A stretch of DNA of 37,099 nt from a virus. The number at the start of each line of letters is the position of its first letter. Positions within the stretch are counted from its first letter, which is position 1. Both the position numbers and the translations under genes were made by a program. Location of the stretch: IMG/VR virus record IMGVR_UViG_3300043823_000514, positions 1-37,099 of that record, one strand, 5' to 3'. The notes under the pieces were generated by a model. It did no database searches, was not told where the DNA came from, and saw nothing but the letters and a program-made list of their open reading frames with translations. Below, piece by piece: positions 31,069-37,099 of this stretch.

Positions 31069-33203
31069 TGGCTGATCAAAGTTCTCAAGATCTATCTCAG
31101 TACAACATGATTTATTCTCTGGCTATTAAGCCAGGGATAAAGCGTGACGGCACTGTTTTCGAATCCGAAGAATACACAGACGGAACTTGGTGCCGTTTTC
31201 AACGTGGTGTGCCTAAAAAGATAGGTGGTTACGGCGCCATGTTTGATAGCTTTAACGGCATTTATAGGGGCATGATAAATGTTCCATATAATGGTGTAAA
31301 CTATGTTTTTGCTGGTAACGCAAATGGCTTAGATGTATTTACCACAGGAACAACATTTAGCGCGGGTAGTGGTCCTTTTACAGCTACAGTTTTACCGGGA
31401 TCTACTTATCTTCCTTTAGTTTCTAACACTACGACAAGTTTTACTGTTGCAGGTAACTTGACATCCACTTTTACATCTGGTGTAGAAGTAATTTTTGCTC
31501 AAAGTACAACAGCTACAGTTTATACAGTTTCCACTTCATCTTATACATCCCCGAATACTACAGTTAACGTAACTGGCGGAACTATATCAGGTTCCCCAAC
31601 AGATGTTTGGTTGTATACTGGAACTTCAATATTTACCCCAGACACCAGAAATGACTGGCAGTTTGATGCGCAATTTAGCCCATCTGGCGGTCAATTAAGC
31701 GTTTTTGCTCATCCGGGTTTAAATCTAGTTAATATCGATAACGGTGTTGCCACTCAAGTATTGGTTGGTGGCGTAACAGCTACCAGTGGGAACACATGGA
31801 CTTTCACCGGGCTATCAGATTCTGCAGGACAATCACCAACTTATCTACCAATCAAAGTAGACGGTGGAGTTTGTGTTATATATCCTTTTATTTTTGTATA
31901 CGGCTCACATGGATACATTGCCAATAACAACGTAAGCAGCACGTATAATGAGCAGACTTTTTATGATTGGAACGGACCATTAGCTAACCAAGTTAACGTA
32001 TCTAGTTCTAAGGTAGTTAAAGGCATGCCAATGCGCGGCGGTACCGCGTCTCCTTCTGGCCTATTTTGGGCAACAGATAGCTTGATTCGTGTGTCATTTT
32101 TGTCTGGCAATACAACAGCACCATTTTGGTCGTATGACATTGTTTCTAGCCAGATCTCTATTATGTCTTCCAATGCAGTTGTTGAAATGGATGGTATTTT
32201 CTTCTGGATGGGTGTTGACCGTTTCTATTTATACAATGGTAACGTAAAAGTATTGCCCAATGATAAGAACGTTAACTGGTTATTTGATAATCTTAACTAC
32301 GAACAACGTCAAAAAGTATGGGCTACAAAAGTTCCCCGTTACAATGAGATCTGGTTCTTTTATCCCCGTGGCACAGCAACAGAGTGCACAGATGCAATCA
32401 TTTACAACGTAAAAGATCAAATCTGGTACGACGCTGGATCTGCAACTGGAGCTCAGCGCTCGTGTGGCTATACCACAGAGCTGTTCCCAACACCAATCTG
32501 GGCTGACTGGAACTACAATCCCAGCTACAGCACAGCGTTACAAACCATAGCAACGCCTACGGGTCAGACAGCCCCGTCAAATAAACAATTCTATGTGGCT
32601 GGCGATCAAACCCCTCTTTTTGCACCTGGAACCTATATCTCGTTTTCCACAAATCCTAGTGATTATGTGTACGAAATATCCACCAGTGTTCACATATATA
32701 ATACCACCATTGGTGCAACTGGGGCCACTTTGGTCACTTGTTCTAAGGTATTTGTAATACCACCTAGCACAGGCGCCGATGTTTATAATGTCACCAACGG
32801 ACGAATTATTTGGCAACATGAATTCGGTCAGAATATGACCACTTTCACAAATGAATCTGCGGTTTACTCCAGTATCACGACTAGCGATATTAGCTGGATT
32901 GGTGGTTCTCCTAGCGGTGATGCCGCGCAAGGGGCTAATCGCCGTATGCACTTACGTCGTTTTGAGCCTAATTTCCTGCAAACAGGAACCATGTCTATGA
33001 CCATTTTGGGTCGTAAATTTGCGGATGACGACATAGATCAGGAAAGCTCTGGACCATACTATTTCACCCCAGATACTGGTAAGATCGACCTTCGAGTTGA
33101 ATACCGATTGATCCGCCTAATGTTTGAATCTAACGAAATTGATGGGAATTACGAAATGGGTCGTAATATCATCACTTGCGAATATGGCGACGAGCGCCCG
33201 TAA
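31068..33203 (+). CDS. Tail nozzle / packaged-DNA-stabilisation protein (P22 gp10-like)
   Basis: 711 residues. The N-terminal pattern (YSLAIKPGIKRDGTVFESEE; GTWCRFQRGVPKKIGGYG; GNANGLDVFTTG) is the style of P22 gp10-like proteins that form the tail nozzle below the adaptor and keep DNA from leaking. WATDSLIRVSFLSG, DGIFFWMGVDRFYLYNG and EIWFFYPRGTATECTDAIIY are beta-propeller-like blades found in this group. Two insertions at about 121-185 and 504-568 are related to the beta module of the preceding protein and look like added surface domains. Position after the adaptor gene supports the assignment. Confidence 0.8.
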   Translation: MADQSSQDLSQYNMIYSLAIKPGIKRDGTVFESEEYTDGTWCRFQRGVPKKIGGYGAMFDSFNGIYRGMINVPYNGVNYVFAGNANGLDVFTTGTTFSAGSGPFTATVLPGSTYLPLVSNTTTSFTVAGNLTSTFTSGVEVIFAQSTTATVYTVSTSSYTSPNTTVNVTGGTISGSPTDVWLYTGTSIFTPDTRNDWQFDAQFSPSGGQLSVFAHPGLNLVNIDNGVATQVLVGGVTATSGNTWTFTGLSDSAGQSPTYLPIKVDGGVCVIYPFIFVYGSHGYIANNNVSSTYNEQTFYDWNGPLANQVNVSSSKVVKGMPMRGGTASPSGLFWATDSLIRVSFLSGNTTAPFWSYDIVSSQISIMSSNAVVEMDGIFFWMGVDRFYLYNGNVKVLPNDKNVNWLFDNLNYEQRQKVWATKVPRYNEIWFFYPRGTATECTDAIIYNVKDQIWYDAGSATGAQRSCGYTTELFPTPIWADWNYNPSYSTALQTIATPTGQTAPSNKQFYVAGDQTPLFAPGTYISFSTNPSDYVYEISTSVHIYNTTIGATGATLVTCSKVFVIPPSTGADVYNVTNGRIIWQHEFGQNMTTFTNESAVYSSITTSDISWIGGSPSGDAAQGANRRMHLRRFEPNFLQTGTMSMTILGRKFADDDIDQESSGPYYFTPDTGKIDLRVEYRLIRLMFESNEIDGNYEMGRNIITCEYGDERP

Positions 33204-33450
33204 TTTCCAGCAGTTTTTTCCATTTTCGTCAGAGTTTTCGACATGGGAGGAATGGAATGGAAACTTCATTATCTGGTACGGGCAGCACAATGTGGAGTAT
33301 CAACCAGAAGAAAACTGGAAACTTGTAGCAGAGCAAATTATGCAGTCTTCCACCTTTTCCCAGTACCCCGTTCCAGACCCAGATTCATATGGCACATGGC
33401 AGCCTTGGGCAACAGAGTTGGCTTTAATAATAAACGGCGAAAAACGCTAA
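33184..33450 (+). CDS. Small hypothetical protein overlapping nozzle gene
   Basis: 88 residues from the ATG at 33184, 20 bases before the end of the previous gene in another frame. The frame is open further upstream, but that part lies wholly within the nozzle gene, so this start is preferred. It is aromatic-rich (FQQFFPFSSEFSTWEEWNGN; FIIWYGQHNVEYQPEENWKL), acidic and soluble. Its place after the nozzle gene is where tail plug/needle or small tail proteins occur in podoviruses, but it is too short for a P22-type needle. Unknown function. Confidence 0.7.
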   Translation: MATSARNFQQFFPFSSEFSTWEEWNGNFIIWYGQHNVEYQPEENWKLVAEQIMQSSTFSQYPVPDPDSYGTWQPWATELALIINGEKR

Positions 33451-33454
33451 ATTA

Positions 33455-33493
33455 GGGCATAATATGCGATATATGCGCATTAGTGTATATAAG
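33455..33493 (+). promoter_or_regulatory. Late-promoter-like element, copy 6
   Basis: GGGCATAAT (33455-33463), GCGCATTAGT (33475-33484; one change) and TAAG (33490-33493) at the shared spacing. Direct repeats of ATATGCG at 33462-33468 and 33471-33477 lie between the boxes. It precedes the oxygenase gene at 33516. Confidence 0.6.
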
Positions 33494-33515
33494 ACAATCA
33501 ACTTTGAAAGAACCC

Positions 33516-34166
33516 ATGGAAACCCAAAAAAGTGTGCTAGACACTTTGGAATCGGTAACGTATTTCCCCTCCACTGTCTATGCTATAAATAAGCCCGAAT
33601 TTATACCGACTGTATTGCCGGTTTTTGATGAAGCAGTTGCCAAACAAGAGGCAATTCGTAAGATCAGCAAATTGTATCCCTCTGTGATGACTGAGCGATT
33701 GGATACAGATGCTAGATTGAGTGCTTTTTCGATCTATATTCTTGGAACCTGTTTTAATATCCTAGCAGGACAAGGATACAAAATGGATGACAAAATGCCT
33801 GTTTTTCACTCTATGTGGGGTCAACAGCATTATAAGGGTTCTAGTATGGATCAACATATCCATAACGAAGGAACGTTGATCAACGGGTTTTACTTTTTAG
33901 AGTGCCCAAAAGATTCTCCTCAGATCGTACTTTACGATCCTAGACCTGGAAAAGTTCAAGGAAGTTTAACAGAGGCTAATCCAGCTGCCTTAACAGAAGC
34001 AAGTAACCATGTAGTAATGAATGCCGCGCCCGGTGTTATGCTTTTTACAAACTCTTGGCTGCCGCATTCGTTTTCTAGACATAGCAATAAGAAACCGTTT
34101 AAGTTTATTCATTTTAATGTAACAACTGAAAAACTACCGGCCTTTCAAGGAGCTACTGTCATATGA
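33516..34166 (+). CDS. 2OG-Fe(II) oxygenase-like protein (third, PF13759-like)
   Basis: 216 residues from the ATG at 33516. The frame is open to a GTG at 33483, but that codon lies in promoter element 6. The second half fits the putative 2OG-Fe(II) oxygenase group often found in aquatic phages: SSMDQHIHNEGTLINGFYFL with H114/H116 and E118 near the first ligands, then IVLYDPRPG, PGVMLFTNSWLPHSFSRHSN with distal H184, and FKFIHFNVTTEK. The usual HxD carboxylate may be E118, or the site may be altered, so activity is uncertain. The next gene overlaps by ATGA. Substrate unknown. Confidence 0.7.
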   Translation: METQKSVLDTLESVTYFPSTVYAINKPEFIPTVLPVFDEAVAKQEAIRKISKLYPSVMTERLDTDARLSAFSIYILGTCFNILAGQGYKMDDKMPVFHSMWGQQHYKGSSMDQHIHNEGTLINGFYFLECPKDSPQIVLYDPRPGKVQGSLTEANPAALTEASNHVVMNAAPGVMLFTNSWLPHSFSRHSNKKPFKFIHFNVTTEKLPAFQGATVI

Positions 34167-34426
34167 ACAAGTATTTAATTCGGTTTAATAAAACCCGTGG
34201 AAACCCTGGACGTGGAACTGTGGATCACGTTTGGCGTGTATTTGAAAACGGTAAAGAGTTTCTTTTTAAACACTTTCAATTACGTGTCCCTTCTTTTAGC
34301 GAAAAAGAAGAGCACAGTGAGGATTGGAATTTGTGTTGTTTTGGGTCAATGGAAATTGACAGAGATACTTCTACCGCAATCATTCACCCAGCTCAATTGG
34401 AAACAACATGCAAACCAAACCCCTAA
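34163..34426 (+). CDS. Small hypothetical protein
   Basis: 87 residues with a strong AAGGAG upstream and an ATGA overlap with the oxygenase. It reads like a small beta protein (LIRFNKTRGNPGRGTVDHVW; RVFENGKEFLFKHFQLRVPS; WNLCCFGSMEIDRDTSTAII), suggesting a compact folded domain. No family is recognised. The 3' end overlaps the next gene by 19 bases. Confidence 0.7.
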   Translation: MNKYLIRFNKTRGNPGRGTVDHVWRVFENGKEFLFKHFQLRVPSFSEKEEHSEDWNLCCFGSMEIDRDTSTAIIHPAQLETTCKPNP

Positions 34427-34875
34427 ATTCTAATGTGCGGCCCGTAGGTGGGCTTAAGCACGTTCAGAATGCCGGTGGTTTATCCTCCTCGAAAGCACCT
34501 CGTATGAGTGAATACGAGATTATCGAGGGGGATATCAAGAAATACAAGTTGAAAATGGATCCCAAAAAAGCATACGCTGGGATCATGCAAATGATGCAAC
34601 AGCCCAATTATAGGACTTTAAGATCCAATAATAGTATCCTTTTTATTGATAATAACCAAGATGGGACAGCGCAGGGCATCATGTTTACCGCAGATAAACC
34701 GCATGCTTTTGTTAAAAGTTTGATGCAATTTAATCGTGGGTTGCAAGCTGCTGGAGTTAAACATTTCACCATCAACTCTGTTAAAACAGATATAGAGCCG
34801 TTTTTAAAGAAAGCCAGATTGAATTATACAATCAATCAGATTAAAGGCGGCATTCAAATCGTGGTGACAGACTAA
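34408..34875 (+). CDS. Hypothetical protein, alpha/beta
   Basis: 155 residues. The N-terminal 30 are Ser/Gly/Pro-rich and probably disordered. The rest looks like a small alpha/beta domain (KKAYAGIMQMMQQPNYRTLR; NSILFIDNNQDGTAQGIMFT; FVKSLMQFNRGLQAAGVKHF). No catalytic motif is obvious and no family is recognised. Overlaps on both sides (19 bases before, TAATG after) show it belongs to one translated unit with the putative internal virion protein. Confidence 0.65.
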   Translation: MQTKPLNSNVRPVGGLKHVQNAGGLSSSKAPRMSEYEIIEGDIKKYKLKMDPKKAYAGIMQMMQQPNYRTLRSNNSILFIDNNQDGTAQGIMFTADKPHAFVKSLMQFNRGLQAAGVKHFTINSVKTDIEPFLKKARLNYTINQIKGGIQIVVTD

Positions 34876-37099
34876 TGGGTGGCGTAGTTAGTGCAGTAAG
34901 TAATGTTGCAAATGATATCGGAAATGCGTTTTCGAGTGTCGTTAACGGTATTGGTAAAGTAGTTCAAAACATTGTAAGTAACCCGTTACCAGTTATTGAA
35001 ATGGCTGCCATCACTGTTGCCACCGCTGGCGCTGGTGATGTAATTGCTGCTGGTGCACTAGGTGTTGAAGATGGTGTTATGGCCGCTGCAACAGGTCAAC
35101 TTGCTGCGTATAACGCAATTGCTGCAGCGGTTCCAGCAGCAATTTCTTCAGCTGCGGTAAGTGCCATCAATGGTGGTAATATCAGCCAAATCGCCACCGC
35201 CGGTGTCGTAACCGCATTAAGCGCTGGGTTAGCTAGTGGTTTGAGTGCGACTGAGGTTATGCAAAACCTCACAACTAATTTACCACCTGATATCGCTCAA
35301 AGTTTAACTGGTGCCGCTGGTCAAAGTTTAGGTGGCGCGATAACTGCAATTCTCCAAGGTAAAGATCCGTTAACTGGTGCAGCTAGTGGTGCCGTTAGTG
35401 GATATTTAAGCAGTGCGTTAAGTAATGGACAGATTGCTAGTTTAAATTCAGCAGTTTCTACTGTTTTTGGTAATGCCACTGGAGCTGCAACATCTGCTGC
35501 AGTAACTGGCGGTAATGTAGATGCAGCAGTTGCAAACTCTTTGGTTTACGGCACGTTAAAAACGGCATTAAGCGATGCTTATAATGGGTTTAATACAACC
35601 CAAACAAACCTAACAAATACAACAAATCAGTTTAATGCTGTACAGGCGCAAGCGCAAGCTTTATTGCCGACTGTGCAGCAAAATCAAACTGACGTTCAGA
35701 ATTTACAAGATCAATTAAATACGTATGCTAATGCGTATAACGCAGCTCAAACAGCGTATAATAACGGGGATACATCGCAAACTCAAGTAGATGCGATGAC
35801 TAGTGCAGCAAATAGTTACAATAATCTATTGCCTCAGTATAATACAGCTGTAAGTACATTTAATACAAACTATGCACAGTTTACTTCGTTAAATGACCAG
35901 TTAACAACTTTGGGCAATACTGCTGCTGCACAACAAACCGAATTACAAAATGCGTCTTCGGCACTAACAACTGCTTATACGAATTTTACAAACAACTTAA
36001 CCACTTTAGATACAACGCAAGCTGGTATTGATAATGCAGTTGCTGCAATGAGCCCTCAAGCTCAAGCGGCTTATGCTCAAGCTGTTGCTTCAGGATCTGA
36101 TGCTACAGACGCTTATGCTGCAGCTTCCCAAGTGCAGGCGACTACAGCCCCGCCAACTGTGCAAACAACAACGGATAATCCAACAGCAAATGCAGCTACT
36201 GCAAGCGCTGTAGCTTCTAGCCCAACGGTTACTCCAAGCGCTTCTGAAACCATTGTAAATGCGGTTAATAACGGTGACGGCACCACCACTGAAACGTATG
36301 CGGATGGATCTAGTGCGGTAGTTAATACAAACAGTGGTGCTATTATAAGTCAAACAGCTGCGCCAGCGGCTGCGGCTGCAACAACAGGTACTACAGGCGG
36401 CGACACTGGTGGCAATACCACTGGCGGAACAACCACAGCTGCAACCACTCCTGTTCCATCATTGACAGATATAGCAACCAATGTTATCGCAGCTTTAACT
36501 GGAAGTACTAATGCCGCAGCTTCGGAAAGCACATCTGGCCCACAAGCTAGCGTAACTGTAACAGGCGGAGCCACACTAGTCGGTGCTGTTAACAACAATG
36601 ATGGCACCACTACTGAAACATACTCAGATGGTTCAACGGCTACTGTTAATTCGGAAACAGGAGCGCTTATAAGCTCAACGCCAGCTACACCAGCGGCTAC
36701 AACAGCAGACACAACTACTGCTCCAGCGGCTACACCAGCAGACACAACCACTGCTCCAGCGGCTACAACAGCAGACACAACCACTGCTCCAGCGGCTACA
36801 ACAGCAGACACAACTACTGCTCCAGCGGCTACGCCTGATTTGACCACAATTGCAAATAACGTTATTGCAAATATAACGTCAACTCCAGTAGATACAACTA
36901 CTGCTACACCAGTAGATACAACTGCTGCTACACCAGTAGATACAACTGCTGCTACACCAGTAGATACAACTGCTGCTACACCAGTAGATACAACTGCTGC
37001 TACACCAGTAGATACAACTGCTGCTACACCAGTAGATACAACTGCTGCTACACCAGTAGATACAACTGCTGCTACACCAGTAGATACAACTGCTGCTAC
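34875..37099 (+). CDS. Large Ala/Thr-rich putative internal or tail virion protein (truncated)
   Basis: At least 741 residues, open at the window end. The N-terminus is Ala/Gly/Val-rich and hydrophobic (MGGVVSAVSNVANDIGNAFS; ITVATAGAGDVIAAGALGV), with glycine-zipper-like spacing seen in proteins that enter membranes. Residues about 235-390 are a long Gln/Asn/Thr coiled coil (TNQFNAVQAQAQALLPTVQQ). Two related units follow (NNGDGTTTETYADGSSAVVN and NNNDGTTTETYSDGSTATVN), each near a second repeated motif (LTDIATNVIAAL; LTTIANNVIANI). The end is Thr/Ala/Pro tandem repeats. Context and shape suggest an ejection or tail protein. Confidence 0.75.
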   Translation, partial: MGGVVSAVSNVANDIGNAFSSVVNGIGKVVQNIVSNPLPVIEMAAITVATAGAGDVIAAGALGVEDGVMAAATGQLAAYNAIAAAVPAAISSAAVSAINGGNISQIATAGVVTALSAGLASGLSATEVMQNLTTNLPPDIAQSLTGAAGQSLGGAITAILQGKDPLTGAASGAVSGYLSSALSNGQIASLNSAVSTVFGNATGAATSAAVTGGNVDAAVANSLVYGTLKTALSDAYNGFNTTQTNLTNTTNQFNAVQAQAQALLPTVQQNQTDVQNLQDQLNTYANAYNAAQTAYNNGDTSQTQVDAMTSAANSYNNLLPQYNTAVSTFNTNYAQFTSLNDQLTTLGNTAAAQQTELQNASSALTTAYTNFTNNLTTLDTTQAGIDNAVAAMSPQAQAAYAQAVASGSDATDAYAAASQVQATTAPPTVQTTTDNPTANAATASAVASSPTVTPSASETIVNAVNNGDGTTTETYADGSSAVVNTNSGAIISQTAAPAAAAATTGTTGGDTGGNTTGGTTTAATTPVPSLTDIATNVIAALTGSTNAAASESTSGPQASVTVTGGATLVGAVNNNDGTTTETYSDGSTATVNSETGALISSTPATPAATTADTTTAPAATPADTTTAPAATTADTTTAPAATTADTTTAPAATPDLTTIANNVIANITSTPVDTTTATPVDTTAATPVDTTAATPVDTTAATPVDTTAATPVDTTAATPVDTTAATPVDTTAATPVDTTAA
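36690..36842 (+). repeat. 33-bp in-frame tandem repeat (PAATTADTTTA)
   Basis: Four 33-bp units at 36690-36722, 36723-36755, 36756-36788 and 36789-36821 plus a partial fifth, coding for PAATTADTTTA with P/T variation. Minor synonymous changes separate the copies. Confidence 0.9.
36882..37099 (+). repeat. 24-bp in-frame tandem repeat (TPVDTTAA), reaching the window end
   Basis: Nine 24-bp units begin at 36882, and the last two bases of the window start a tenth. The first copy differs by two bases; the other eight are identical, coding for TPVDTTAA. Identity suggests recent expansion. The window ends inside the array, as expected if assembly stopped at a repeat. Confidence 0.92.

Noticed and set aside
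33483-33515. Upstream GTG start for the third oxygenase
   Set aside because: It lies within promoter element 6; the ATG at 33516 is downstream of the predicted transcript start.
36090-36847. Ala/Val-rich ORFs on the - strand near the end
   Set aside because: Antisense reading of the Thr/Ala tandem repeats; no ribosome site and no domain.

Overview
The window carries the late (virion and lysis) half of a tailed double-stranded DNA phage, class Caudoviricetes. Every gene I accept is on the + strand, with tight spacing and many TAATG or ATGA stop/start overlaps. The set is large terminase, long portal, GroES-like co-chaperonin, scaffold-like protein, major capsid protein, giant collagen-like tail fibres, lysis genes, and head-tail adaptor and nozzle-like proteins resembling those of short-tailed (P22/SU10-type) phages. 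I see no sheath, baseplate or classical tape-measure gene, so a podovirus is most likely. The style (Gly-Tyr-Ser fibres, glycosyltransferases, several 2-oxoglutarate oxygenases) resembles uncultured aquatic phages of Gram-negative bacteria. Two lysis genes look like an i-spanin and an o-spanin, which implies an outer membrane. The exact host cannot be read from the sequence. Replication and early genes are absent, and the last ORF runs off the end inside a 24-bp tandem repeat, so the window is probably an incomplete genome.

Layout. 1-613: gene-free control region with a palindrome array (GCACCA-N3-TGGTGC), a second repeat family in both orientations and a T20A8 tract. 614-3322: small ORF, degenerate free-standing intein-like (Hint/LAGLIDADG) protein, large terminase. 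3430-10462: portal, small proteins, co-chaperonin, scaffold-like protein, head protein, major capsid protein, then a strong terminator. 10645-12159: small structural proteins. 12163-18105: 1980-residue fibre with Gly-X-Ser shafts and a C-terminal S74 chaperone domain. 18148-20784: glycosyltransferase/methyltransferase genes. 20788-23922: second collagen-like fibre, glycine-rich adhesin-like protein and a small ORF. 23948-25137: two 2OG-Fe(II) oxygenases. 25147-26871: lysis cassette (holin candidate, nested spanins, GH24 endolysin). 26942-33450: basic Gly/Lys-rich proteins, adaptors, a beta-rich virion protein and a nozzle-like protein. 33516-37099: third 2OG oxygenase, two small ORFs and a long Ala/Thr-rich virion-like protein, truncated by the window end.

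Control. Six intergenic sites on the + strand share a bipartite element: GGGCG-type box, exactly 11 bases, GCGTATTAGT, four or five bases, then TANG. They precede the genes at 614, 3430, 6615, 10645, 26942 and 33516. Two of them directly follow hairpin terminators. I propose these are the phage's late promoters, dividing the region into transcription units.

Most unusual items: the domesticated intein next to terL; the bipartite promoter family; proline-free Gly-aromatic-Ser shafts encoded beside glycosyltransferases and oxygenases that could modify them; and a GT9-like enzyme apparently split over two overlapping ORFs.
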